NCBI GenBank assembly: GCA_040954595.2
Contig: CM082585.2
Span: 1,674,001-1,738,000, forward strand
DNA from: Balanoglossus misakiensis
Taxonomy: Eukaryota; Hemichordata
Direction of reading: 5' to 3'
DNA: 64,000 nt
The first letter of the stretch is position 1; each line of letters starts with the position of its first letter. The notes beneath the pieces were generated by a model, which searched no databases, was not told the origin of the DNA, and worked only from the letters and a program-made list of their open reading frames with translations. Below, in pieces: positions 11,012-24,810 of this stretch. The position numbers were made by a program, and so were the translations under genes.

Positions 11012-11180
11012 CAAATTTTCGACTTTGCAAAATCTCAAAATTTCGTCAATTTTTGAAAAAATCATAGGTGAAAATCATCAAAAAATGACAAATTTTCGTC
11101 TATGCAAAATCTCAAAATTTCGTCGATTTTTGAAAAAAAATCATGGGTGAAAATCATCAAAAAATGACAAATTTTCGACT

Positions 11181-13310
11181 TTGCAAAATCTCAAAATTTC
11201 GTCAATTTTTGAAAAAATCATAGGTGAAAATCATCAAAAAATGACAAATTTTCGTCTATGCAAAATCTCAAAATTTCGTCGATTTTTGAAAAAAATCATG
11301 GGTGAAAATCATCAAAAAATGACAAATTTTCGATTTTGCAAAATCTCAAAATTTCGTCGATTTTTGAAAAAAAATCAGGGTTGAAAATCATCAAAAAATG
11401 ACAAAATTTTCGACTTTGCAAAATCACAAAATTTCGTCGGTTTTGAAAAAAATCATGGGTTCGTCGATTTTTTTAAATAAAAACATGGGTGAAAATCATC
11501 AAAAAATGACCAATGTTCGACTTTGCAAAATCTAAAAATTTCGTCGATTTTTGAAAAAAAATCATGGGTGAAAATCATCAAAAAATGACAAATTTTCGAC
11601 TTTGCAAAATCTCAAAATTTCGTCAATTTTTAAAAAAAGACATGGGTGAAAATCATCAAAAAATGACAAATTTTCGACTTTGCAAAATCTCACAATTTCG
11701 TCGATTTTGAAAAAAAACATAGGTTCGTCGATTTTTAAAAAAAAAACATGGGTGAAAATCATCAAAAAATGACAAATTTTCGACTTTGCAAAATCTCACA
11801 ATTTCGTCGATTTTTGAAAAAAATCATGGGAGAAAATCATCAAAAAATGACAAATTTTGAAAAAAAAACGGGTGAAAATCATCAAAAAATGACACATTTT
11901 CGACTTTGCAAAATCTCAAAATTTCGTCGATTTTTGAAAAAAATCATGGGTGAAAATCATCAAAAAATGACAAATTTTCGACTTTGCAAAATCTCAAAAT
12001 TTCGTCGATTTTTGAAAAAAAATCATGGGTGAAAATCATAAAAAATGACAAATTTTGAAAAAAAAACGGGTGAAAATCATCAAAAAATGACACATTTTCG
12101 ACTTTGCAAAATCTCAAAATTTCGTCGATTTTTGAAAAAAAATCATGCTGAAAATCATCAAAAAATGACAAATTTTCGACTTTGCAAAATCTCACAATTT
12201 CGTCGATTTTTGAAAAAATCATGGGTGAAAATCATCAAAAAATGACAAATTTTCGTCTTTGCAAAATCTCAAAATTTCGTCGGTTTTTGAAAAATAATAT
12301 GGGTGAAAATCATCAAAAAATGACAAATTTTCGATTTTGCAAAATCTCAAAATTTCGTCGATTTTTGAAAAAAAATCATGGTTGAAAATCATCAAAAAAT
12401 GACCAAATTTTCGACTTTGCAAAATCACAAAATTTCGTCGATTTTGAAAAAAATCATAGGTTCGTCGATTTTTTAAAAAAAAACATGGGTGAAAATCATC
12501 AAAAAATGACAAATTTTCGACTTTGCAAAATCTCAAAATTTCGTCGATTTTTGAAAAAAATCATGGGGGAAAAATCATCAAAAAATGACAAATTTTCGAC
12601 TTTGCAAAATCTCAAAATTTCGTCCATTTTTGAAAAAAAATCATGGGTAAAAATCATCAAAAAATGACAAATTTTCGTCTTTGCAAAATCTCACAATTTC
12701 GTCGATTTTTGAAAAAAATCATGTGTGAAAATCATCAAAAAATGACAAATTTTCGACTTTGCAAAATCTCAAAATTTCGTCGATTTTGAAAAAAACCATA
12801 GGTTCGTCGATTTTTTAAAAAAAAACGGGTGAAAATCATCAAAAAATGACACATTTTCGACTTTGCAAAATCTCAAAATTTCGTCGATTTTTGAAAAAAA
12901 TCATGGGTGAAAATCATCAAAAAATGACAAATTTTCGACTTTGCAAAATCTCACAATTTCGTCGATTTTTGAAAAAATCATGGGTGAAAATCATCAAAAA
13001 ATGACAAATTTTCGTCTTTGCAAAATCTCAAAATTTCGTCGGTTTTTGAAAAAAAATATGGGTGAAAATCATCAAAAAATGACAAATTTTCGATTTTGCA
13101 AAATCTCAAAATTTCGTCGATTTTTGAAAAAAAATCATGGTTGAAAATCATCAAAAAATGACCAAATTTTCGTCTTTGCAAAATCACAAAATTTCGTCGA
13201 TTTTGAAAAAAATCATAGGTTCGTCGATTTTTTAAAAAAAAACATGGGTGAAAATCATCAAAAAATGACAAATTTTCGACTTTGCAAAATCTCAAAATTT
13301 CGTCCATTTT
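11181..13310. repeat. Multi-monomer block of satellite A, repeated at 18622-20750
   Basis: The same order of variant monomers occurs about 7,440 bp downstream, including rare spellings such as TCATGCTGAAAATC, AAAAATAATATGGGTG and CATAGG-type extended units. A few single-base differences (for example CGGGTG versus CGTGTG near 12067/19506) separate the two copies. Confidence 0.85.
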
Positions 13311-16300
13311 TGAAAAAAATCATGGGGGAAAATCATCAAAAAATGACACATTTTCGACTTTGCAAAATCTCAAAATTTCGTCCATTTTTGAAAAAAAATC
13401 ATGGGTAAAAAGCATCAAAAAATGACAAATTTTCGTCTTTGCAAAATCTCACAATTTCGTCGATTTTTGAAAAAAATCATGTGTGAAAATCATCAAAAAA
13501 TGACAAAATTTTCGACTTTGCAAAATCTCAAAATTTCGTCGATTTTTGAAAAAAATCATGGGGGAAAATCATGAAAAAATGACAAATTTTCCTCTTTGCA
13601 AAATCTCAAAATTTCGTCGTTTTTTGAAAAAAAATCATTGGTGAAAATCATCAAAAAATGACAAATTTTCGTCTTTGCAAAATCTCAAAATTTCGTCCAT
13701 TTTTGAAAAAAAATCATGGGTAAAAATCATCAAAAATGACAAATTTTCGTCTTTGCAAAATCTCAAATTTTCGTCGATTTTTGAAAAAAAATCATGGGGG
13801 AAAATCATGAAAAAATGACAAATTTTCCTCTTTGCAAAATCTCAAAATTTCGTCGATTTTTGAAAAAAATCATGGGTGAAAATCATGAAAAAATGTCAAA
13901 TTTTCCTCTTTGCAAAATCTCAAAATTTCGTCGTTTTTTGAAAAAAAATCATGGGTGAAAATCATCAAAAAATGACAAATTTTCGTCTTTGCAAAATCTC
14001 AAAATTTCGTTCATTTTTGAAAAAAAATCATGGGTAAAAATCATCAAAAATGACAAATTTTCGTCTTTGCAAAATCTCAAATTTTCGTCGATTTTTGAAA
14101 AAAATCATGGGGGAAAATCATGAAAAAATGACAAATTTTGAAAAAAAAAACTGGTGAAAATCATCAAAAAATGACACATTTACGACTTTGCAAAATCTCA
14201 AAATTTCGTCGATTTTTGAAAAAAAATCATGGGTGAAAATCATGAAAAAATGACAAATTTTGAAAAAAAAAAACGGGTGAAAATCATCAAAAAATGACAC
14301 ATTTTCGTCGACTTTGCAAAATCTCAAAATTTCGTCGATTTTTGAAAAAAATCATGGGGGAAAATCATGAAAAAATGACAAATTTTCCTCTGCAAAATCT
14401 CAAAATTTCGTCGATTTTTAAAAAAAGACATGGGTGAAAATCATCAAAAAATAACAAATTTTCGACTTTGCAAAATCTCAAAATTTCGTCCATTTTTGAA
14501 AAAAAATCATGGGTAAAAATCATCAAAAAATGACAAATTTTCGTCTTTGCAAAATCTCACAATTTCGTCGATTTTTGAAAAAAATCATGTGTGAAAATCA
14601 TCAAAAAATGACAAATTTTCGACTTTGCAAAATCTCAAAATTTCGTCGATTTTGAAAAAAATCATAGGTTCGTCGATTTTTTAAAAAAAAACATGGGTGA
14701 AAATCATCAAAAAATGATAAATTTTCGTCTTTGCAAAATCTCAAAATTTCGTCCATTTTTGAAAAAAAATCATGGGTAAAAATCATCAAAAATGACAAAT
14801 TTTCGTCTTTGCAAAATCTCAAATTTTCGTCGATTTTTGAAAAAAAATCATGGTTGAAAATCATCAAAAAATGACAAAATTTTCGACTTTGTAAAATCAC
14901 AAAATTTCGTCGATTTTGAAAAAAATCATAGGTTCGTCGATTTTTAAAAAAAAAACATGGGTGAAAATCATCAAAAAATGATAAATTTTCGACTTTGCAA
15001 AATCTCAAAATTTCGTCGATTTTTGAAGAAAATCAAGGGTGAAAATCATCAAAAAATGACAAATTTTGAAAAAAAACGGGTGAAAATCATCAAAAAATGA
15101 CACATTTTCGTCGACTTTGCAAAATCTCAAAATTTCGTCGATTTTTGAAAAAAATCATGGGGGAAAATCATGAAAAAATGACAAATTTTCCTCTTTGCAA
15201 AATCTCAAAATTTCGTCGATTTTTAAAAAAAGACATGGGTGAAAATCATCAAAAAATAACAAATTTTCGACTTTGCAAAACCTCAAAATTTCGTCCATTT
15301 TTGAAAAAAAATCATGGGTAAAAATCATCATAAAATGACAAATTTTCGTCTTTGCAAAATCTCACAATTTCGTCGATTTTTGAAAAAAATCATGTGTGAA
15401 AATCATCAAAAAATGACAAATTTTCGACTTTGCAAAATCTCAAAATTTCGTCAATTTTTGAAAAAATCATGGGTGAAAATCATCAAAAAATAACAAATTT
15501 TCGTCTTTGCAAAATCTCAAAATTTCGTCCATTTAAAAAAAAAAACATGGGGGAAAATCATCAAAAAATGACACATTTACGACTTTGCAAAATCTCAAAA
15601 TTTCGTCGATTTTTGGAAAAAAACCATGGGTGAACATCATGAAAAAATGACAAATTTTCCTCTTTGCAAAATCTCAAAATTTCGTCGATTTTTGAAAAAA
15701 AATCATGGGTGAAAATCATCAAAAAATGACAAATTTTGAAAAAAAACGGGTGAAAATCATCAAAAAATGACACATTTTCGTCGTCTTTGCAAAATCTCAC
15801 AATTTCGTCGATTTTTGAAAAAAATCATGTGTGAAAATCATCAAAAAATGACAAATTTTCGACTTTGCAAAATCTCAAAATTTCGTCAATTTTTGAAAAA
15901 ATCATGGGTGAAAATCATCAAAAAATAACAAATTTTCGTCTTTGCAAAATCTCAAAATTTCGTCAATTTTTGAAAAAATCATGGGTGAAAATCATCAAAA
16001 AATGACAAATTTTCGTCTTTGCAAAATCTCAAAATTTCGTCAATTTTCAAAAAAAAACATGGGGGAAAATCATCAAAAAATGACAAATGTTCGACTTTGC
16101 AAAATCTCAAAATTTCGTCGATTTTTGAAAAAAATCATGGGTGAAAATCATCAAAAAATGACAAATTTTCGACTTTGCAAAATCTCAAAATTTCGTCAAT
16201 TTTTGAAAAAATCATGGGTGAAAATCATCAAAAAATGACAAATTTTCGTCTTTGCAAAATCTCAAAATTTCGTCGGTTTTTGAAAAATAATATGGGTGAA

Positions 16301-19300
16301 AATAATCAAAAAATGACAAATTTTTGACTGCAAAATCTCAACATTTCGTCGATTTTTGAAAAAAATCATGGGTGAAAATCATCAAAAAATGACAAATTTT
16401 CGACTTTGCAAAATCTCAAAATTTCGTCAATTTTTGAAAAAATCATGGGTAAAAATCATCAAAAATGACAAATTTTCGTCTTTGCAAAATCTCAAATTTT
16501 CGTCGATTTTTGAAAAAAAATCATGGTTGAAAATCATCAAAAAATGACAAAATTTTCGACTTTGTAAAATCACAAAATTTCGTCGATTTTGAAAAAAATC
16601 ATAGGTTCGTCGATTTTTAAAAAAAAAACATGGGTGAAAATCATCAAAAAATGATAAATTTTCGACTTTGCAAAATCTCAAAATTTCGTCGATTTTTGAA
16701 GAAAATCAAGGGTGAAAATCATCAAAAAATGACAAATTTTGAAAAAAAACGGGTGAAAATCATCAAAAAATGACACATTTTCGTCGACTTTGCAAAATCT
16801 CAAAATTTCGTCGATTTTTGAAAAAAATCATGGGGGAAAATCATGAAAAAATGACAAATTTTCCTCTTTGCAAAATCTCAAAATTTCGTCGATTTTTAAA
16901 AAAAGACATGGGTGAAAATCATCAAAAAATAACAAATTTTCGACTTTGCAAAACCTCAAAATTTCGTCCATTTTTGAAAAAAAATCATGGGTAAAAATCA
17001 TCATAAAATGACAAATTTTCGTCTTTGCAAAATCTCACAATTTCGTCGATTTTTGAAAAAAATCATGTGTGAAAATCATCAAAAAATGACAAATTTTCGA
17101 CTTTGCAAAATCTCAAAATTTCGTCAATTTTTGAAAAAATCATGGGTGAAAATCATCAAAAAATAACAAATTTTCGTCTTTGCAAAATCTCAAAATTTCG
17201 TCCATTTAAAAAAAAAAACATGGGGGAAAATCATCAAAAAATGACACATTTACGACTTTGCAAAATCTCAAAATTTCGTCGATTTTTGGAAAAAAACCAT
17301 GGGTGAACATCATGAAAAAATGACAAATTTTCCTCTTTGCAAAATCTCAAAATTTCGTCGATTTTTGAAAAAAAATCATGGGTGAAAATCATCAAAAAAT
17401 GACAAATTTTGAAAAAAAAACGGGTGAAAATCATCAAAAAATGACACATTTTCGTCGTCTTTGCAAAATCTCACAATTTCGTCGATTTTTGAAAAAAATC
17501 ATGTGTGAAAATCATCAAAAAATGACAAATTTTCGACTTTGCAAAATCTCAAAATTTCGTCAATTTTTGAAAAAATCATGGGTGAAAATCATCAAAAAAT
17601 AACAAATTTTCGTCTTTGCAAAATCTCAAAATTTCGTCAATTTTTGAAAAAATCATGGGTGAAAATCATCAAAAAATGACAAATTTTCGTCTTTGCAAAA
17701 TCTCAAAATTTCGTCAATTTTCAAAAAAAAACATGGGGGAAAATCATCAAAAAATGACAAATGTTCGACTTTGCAAAATCTCAAAATTTCGTCGATTTTT
17801 GAAAAAAATCATGGGTGAAAATCATCAAAAAATGACAAATTTTCGACTTTGCAAAATCTCAAAATTTCGTCAATTTTTGAAAAAATCATGGGTGAAAATC
17901 ATCAAAAAATGACAAATTTTCGTCTTTGCAAAATCTCAAAATTTCGTCGGTTTTTGAAAAATAATATGGGTGAAAATAATCAAAAAATGACAAATTTTTG
18001 ACTGCAAAATCTCAACATTTCGTCGATTTTTGAAAAAAATCATGGGTGAAAATCATCAAAAAATGACAAATTTTCGACTTTGCAAAATCTCAAAATTTCG
18101 TCAATTTTTGAAAAAATCATAGGTGAAAATCATCAAAAAATGACAAATTTTCGTCTATGCAAAATCTCAAAATTTCGTCGATTTTTGAAAAAAATCATGG
18201 GTGAAAATCATCAAAAAATGACAAATTTTCGACTTTGCAAAATCTCAAAATTTCGTCAATTTTTGAAAAAATCATGGGTGAAAATCATCAAAAAATGACA
18301 AATTTTCGTCTTTGCAAAATCTCAAAATTTCGTCGGTTTTTGAAAAATAATATGGGTGAAAATAATCAAAAAATGACAAATTTTTGACTGCAAAATCTCA
18401 ACATTTCGTCGATTTTTGAAAAAAATCATGGGTGAAAATCATCAAAAAATGACAAATTTTCGACTTTGCAAAATCTCAAAATTTCGTCAATTTTTGAAAA
18501 AATCATAGGTGAAAATCATCAAAAAATGACAAATTTTCGTCTATGCAAAATCTCAAAATTTCGTCGATTTTTGAAAAAAAATCATGGGTGAAAATCATCA
18601 AAAAATGACAAATTTTCGACTTTGCAAAATCTCAAAATTTCGTCAATTTTTGAAAAAATCATAGGTGAAAATCATCAAAAAATGACAAATTTTCGTCTAT
18701 GCAAAATCTCAAAATTTCGTCGATTTTTGAAAAAAATCATGGGTGAAAATCATCAAAAAATGACAAATTTTCGATTTTGCAAAATCTCAAAATTTCGTCG
18801 ATTTTTGAAAAAAAATCAGGGTTGAAAATCATCAAAAAATGACAAAATTTTCGACTTTGCAAAATCACAAAATTTCGTCGGTTTTGAAAAAAATCATGGG
18901 TTCGTCGATTTTTTTAAATAAAAACATGGGTGAAAATCATCAAAAAATGACCAATGTTCGACTTTGCAAAATCTAAAAATTTCGTCGATTTTTGAAAAAA
19001 AATCATGGGTGAAAATCATCAAAAAATGACAAATTTTCGACTTTGCAAAATCTCAAAATTTCGTCAATTTTTAAAAAAAGACATGGGTGAAAATCATCAA
19101 AAAATGACAAATTTTCGACTTTGCAAAATCTCACAATTTCGTCGATTTTGAAAAAAAACATAGGTTCGTCGATTTTTAAAAAAAAAACATGGGTGAAAAT
19201 CATCAAAAAATGACAAATTTTCGACTTTGCAAAATCTCACAATTTCGTCGATTTTTGAAAAAAATCATGGGAGAAAATCATCAAAAAATGACAAATTTTG

Positions 19301-21085
19301 AAAAAAAACGGGTGAAAATCATCAAAAAATGACACATTTTCGACTTTGCAAAATCTCAAAATTTCGTCGATTTTTCAAAAAAATCATGGGTGAAAATCAT
19401 CAAAAAATGACAAATTTTCGACTTTGCAAAATCTCAAAATTTCGTCGATTTTTGAAAAAAATCATGGGTGAAAATCATAAAAAATGACAAATTTTGAAAA
19501 AAAAACGTGTGAAAATCATCAAAAAATGACACATTTTCGACTTTGCAAAATCTCAAAATTTCGTCGATTTTTGAAAAAAAATCATGCTGAAAATCATCAA
19601 AAAATGACAAATTTTCGACTTTGCAAAATCTCACAATTTCGTCGATTTTTGAAAAAATCATGGGTGAAAATCATCAAAAAATGACAAATTTTCGTCTTTG
19701 CAAAATCTCAAAATTTCGTCGGTTTTTGAAAAATAATATGGGTGAAAATCATCAAAAAATGACAAATTTTCGATTTTGCAAAATCTCAAAATTTCGTCGA
19801 TTTTTGAAAAAAAATCATGGTTGAAAATCATCAAAAAATGACCAAATTTTCGACTTTGCAAAATCACAAAATTTCGTCGATTTTGAAAAAAATCATAGGT
19901 TCGTCGATTTTTTAAAAAAAAACATGGGTGAAAATCATCAAAAAATGACAAATTTTCGACTTTGCAAAATCTCAAAATTTCGTCGATTTTTGAAAAAAAT
20001 CATGGGGGAAAAATCATCAAAAAATGACAAATTTTCGACTTTGCAAAATCTCAAAATTTCGTCCATTTTTGAAAAAAAATCATGGGTAAAAATCATCAAA
20101 AAATGACAAATTTTCGTCTTTGCAAAATCTCACAATTTCGTCGATTTTTGAAAAAAATCATGTGTGAAAATCATCAAAAAATGACAAATTTTCGACTTTG
20201 CAAAATCTCAAAATTTCGTCGATTTTGAAAAAAAACATAGGTTCGTCGATTTTTTAAAAAAAAACATGGGTGAAAATCATCAAAAAATGACACATTTTCG
20301 ACTTTGCAAAATCTCAAAATTTCGTCGATTTTTGAAAAAAATCATGGGTGAAAATCATCAAAAAATGACAAATTTTCGACTTTGCAAAATCTCACAATTT
20401 CGTCGATTTTTGAAAAAATCATGGGTGAAAATCATCAAAAAATTACAAATTTTCGTCTTTGCAAAATCTCAAAATTTCGTCGGTTTTTGAAAAAAAATAT
20501 GGGTGAAAATCATCAAAAAATGACAAATTTTCGATTTTGCAAAATCTCAAAATTTCGTCGATTTTTGAAAAAAAATCATGGTTGAAAATCATCAAAAAAT
20601 GACCAAATTTTCGTCTTTGCAAAATCACAAAATTTCGTCGATTTTGAAAAAAATCATAGGTTCGTCGATTTTTTAAAAAAAAACATGGGTGAAAATCATC
20701 AAAAAATGACAAATTTTCGACTTTGCAAAATCTCAAAATTTCGTCCATTTTTGAAAAAAATCATGGGGGAAAATCATCAAAAAATGACACATTTTCGACT
20801 TTGCAAAATCTCAAAATTTCGTCCATTTTTGAAAAAAAAATCATGGGTAAAAAGCATCAAAAAATGACAAATTTTCGTCTTTGCAAAATCTCACAATTTC
20901 GTCGATTTTTGAAAAAAATCATGTGTGAAAATCATCAAAAAATGACAAATTTTCGACTTTGCAAAATCTCAAAATTTCGTCGATTTTTGAAAAAAAATCA
21001 TGGGTGAAAAATCATCAAAAAATGACAAATTTTCGACTTTGCAAAATCTCAAAATTTAGTCAATTTTTGAAAAAATCATGGGTGA

Positions 21086-24000
21086 AAATCATCAAAAAAT
21101 GACAAATTTTCATGTTTGCAAAATCTCAAAATTTCGTCGGTTTTTGAAAAATAATCATGGTTGAAAATCATCAAAAAATGACAAATTTTCGATTTTGCAA
21201 AATCACAAAATTTCGTCGATTTTTGAAAAAAATCATGGGTGAAAATCATGAAAAAATGACAACTTTTGAAAAAAAAAACGGGTGAAAATCATCAAAAAAT
21301 GACACATTTTCGACTTTGCAAAATCTCAAAATTTCGTCCATTTCTGAAAAAAAATTATGGGTAAAAATCATCAAAAATGACAAATTTTCATCTTTGCAAA
21401 ATCTCAAATTTTCGTCGATTTTTGAAAAAAAATCATGGTTGAAAATCATCAACAAATGACAAAATTTTCGACTTTGCAAAATCTCAACATTTCGTCGATT
21501 TTTGAAAAAAATCATGGGTGAAAATCATCAAAAAATGACAAATTTTCGACTTTGCAAAATCTCAACATTTCGTCGATTTTTGAAAAAAATCATGGGCGAA
21601 AATCATCAAAAAATGACAAATTTTCGACTTCGCAAAATCTCAAAATTTCGTCGATTTTTGAAAAAAATCATCGGTGAAAATCATCAAAAAATGACACATT
21701 TTCGACTTTGCAAAATCTCAAAATTTCGTCGATTTTTGAAAAAAAATCATGGGTGAAAATCATCAAAAAATGACAAATTTTGAAAAAAAACGGGTGAAAA
21801 TCATCAAAAAATGACACATTTTCGACTTTGCAAAATCTCAAAATTTCGTCGATTTTTGAAAAAAAATCATGGGTGAAAATCATCAAAAAATGACAAATTT
21901 TCGTCTTTGCAAAATCTCAAAATTTCGTCCATTTTTGAAAAAAAATCATGGGGGAAAATCATCAAAAAATGACAAATTTTCGACTTTGCAAAATCTCAAA
22001 ATTTCGTCGATTTTGAAAAAAACCATTGGGGGAAAATCATCAAAAAATGACAAATTTTCGATTTTGCAAAATCTCAAAATTTCGTCGATTTTTGAAAAAA
22101 AATCAGGGTTGAAAATCATCAAAAAATGACAAAATTTTCGACTTTGCAAAATCACAAAATTTCGTCGATTTTGAAAAAAATCATAGGTTCGTCGATTTTT
22201 TAAAAAAAAACATGGGTGAAAATCATCAAAAAATGACACATTTTCGACTTTGCAAAATCTCAAAATTTCGTCGATTTTTGAAAAAAATCATGGGTGAAAA
22301 TCATCAAAAAATGACACATTTTCGACTTTGCAAAATCTCAAAATTTCGTCGATTTTTGAAAAAAAATCATGGGTGAAAATCATCAAAAAATGACAAATTT
22401 TGAAAAAAAACGGGTGAAAATCATCAAAAAATGACAAATTTTCGACTTTGCAAAATCTCAAAATTTCGTCGATTTTGAAAAAAACCATTGGGGGAAAATC
22501 ATCAAAAAATGACAAATTTTCGATTTTGCAAAATCTCAAAATTTCGTCGATTTTTGAAAAAAAATCAGGGTTGAAAATCATCAAAAAATGACAAAATTTT
22601 CGACTTTGCAAAATCACAAAATTTCGTCGATTTTGAAAAAAATCATAGGTTCGTCGATTTTTTAAAAAAAAACATGGGTGAAAATCATCAAAAAATGACA
22701 CATTTTCGACTTTGCAAAATCTCAAAATTTCGTCGATTTTGAAAAAAACCATTGGGGGAAAATCATCAAAAAATGACAAATTTTCGATTTTGCAAAATCT
22801 CAAAATTTCGTCGATTTTTGAAAAAAAATCAGGGTTGAAAATCATCAAAAAATGACAAAATTTTCGACTTTGCAAAATCACAAAATTTCGTCGATTTTGA
22901 AAAAAATCATAGGTTCGTCGATTTTTAAAAAAAAAACATGGGTGAAAATCATCAAAAAATGACACATTTTCGACTTTGCAAAATCTCAAAATTTCGTCGA
23001 TTTGTGAAAAAAATCATGGGTGAAAATCATCGAAAAATGACAAATTTTCGACTTTGCAAAATCTCAAAATTTCGTCGATTTTTGAAAAAAATCATGGGTG
23101 AAAATCATGAAAAAATTACAAATTTTGAAAAAAAAACGGGTGAAAATCATCAAAAAATGACACATTTTCGACTTTGCAAAATCTCAAATTTTCGTCGATT
23201 TTTGAAAAAAAATCATGGTTGAAAATCATCAAAAAATGACAAAATTTTCGACTTTGCAAAATCTCAAAATTTCGTCGATTTTGAAAAAAATCATAGGTTC
23301 GTCGATTTCTAAAAAAAAACATTGGTGAAAATCATCAAAAAATGTCAAATTTTCGACTTTGCAAAATCTCAAAATTTCGTCGATTTTTGAAAAAAATCAT
23401 GGGTGAAAATCATCAAAAAATGACAAATTTTCGACTTCGCAAAATCTCAAAATTTCGTCAATTTTTGAAAAAATCAGGGGTAAAAATCATCAAAAAATGA
23501 CAAATTTTCGTCTTTGCTAAATCTCAAAATTTCGTCGGTTTTTGAAAAATAATATGGGTGAAAATCATCAAAAAATGACAAATTTTCGACTTTGCAAAAT
23601 CTCAACATTTCGTCGATTTTTGAAAAAAATCATGGGTGAAAATCATCAAAAAATGACAAATTTTCGACTTTGCAAAATCTCAAAATTTCGTCCATTTTAA
23701 AAAAAAAACATGGGGGAAAATCATCAAAAAATGAGAAAATTTTCGACTTTGCAAAATCTCAAAATTTCGTCGATTTTGAAAAAAATCATAGGTTCGTCGA
23801 TTTAAAAAAAAAAACATGGGTGAAAATCATCAAAAAATGACAAATTTTCGACTTTGCAAAATCTCACAATTTCGTCGATTTTTGAAAAAAATCATGGGAG
23901 AAAATCATCAAAAAATGACAAATTTTCGACTTTGCAAAATCTCAACATTTCGTCGATTTTTGAAAAAAATCATGGGTGAAAATCATCAAAAAATGACAAA

Positions 24001-24810
24001 TTTTCGACTTTGCAAAATCTCACAATTTCGTCGATTTTTGAAAAAAAATCATGGGTGAAAATCATCAAAAAATGACAAATTTTCGACTTTGCAAAATCTC
24101 AAAATTTCGTCCATTTTAAAAAAAAAACATGGGGGAAAATCATCAAAAAATGAGAAAATTTTCGACTTTGCAAAATCTCAAAATTTCGTCGATTTTGAAA
24201 AAAATCATAGGTTCGTCGATTTAAAAAAAAAACATGGGTGAAAATCATCAAAAAATGACAAATTTTCGACTTTGCAAAATCTCACAATTTCGTCGATTTT
24301 TGAAAAAAATCATGGGAGAAAATCATCAAAAAATGACAAATTTTCGACTTTGCAAAATCTCAACATTTCGTCGATTTTTGAAAAAAATCATGGGTGAAAA
24401 TCATCAAAAAATGACAAATTTTCGACTTTGCAAAATCTCAAAATTTCGTCGATTTTTGAAAAAAAATCATGGGTGTAAATCATCAAAAAATGACAAATTT
24501 TCGTCTTTGCAAAATCTCAAAATTTCGTCCATTTTTGAATAAAAATCATGGGTGAAAATCATCAAAAAATGACACATTTTCGACTTTGCAAAATCTAAAA
24601 ATTTCGTCGATTTTTGAAAAAAATCATGGTTGAAAATCATCAAAAAATGACAAAATGTTCGACTTTGTAAAATCACAAAATTTCGTCGATTTTGAAAAAA
24701 ATCATAGGTTCGTCGATTTCTAAAAAAAAACATGGGTGAAAATCATCAAAAAATGACAAATTTTCGACTTTGCAAAATCTCAAAATTTCGTCGATTTTTG
24801 AAAAAAATCA
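21086..24810. repeat. Multi-monomer block of satellite A, repeated in overlapping copies at ~24820-26950 and ~26950-30800
   Basis: Variant order in 21246-23222 reappears with offsets of about 3,730 bp (24.8-26.95 kb) and 5,460 bp (27.3-28.7 kb), and 23816-24542 reappears at 29274-30001 (offset ~5,459). The difference between the two offsets (~1,730) is itself the distance between the 26668 and 28398 copies. This is consistent with successive unequal exchanges of 1.7- and 3.7-kb blocks. Confidence 0.8.

Noticed and set aside
22288-22989. 233-codon minus-strand ORF and the many similar ORFs in 7141-30801
   Set aside because: All are translations of the 78-bp satellite monomer, open on both strands because 78 is a multiple of three. 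No start context, splice signal or non-repetitive domain supports a protein.
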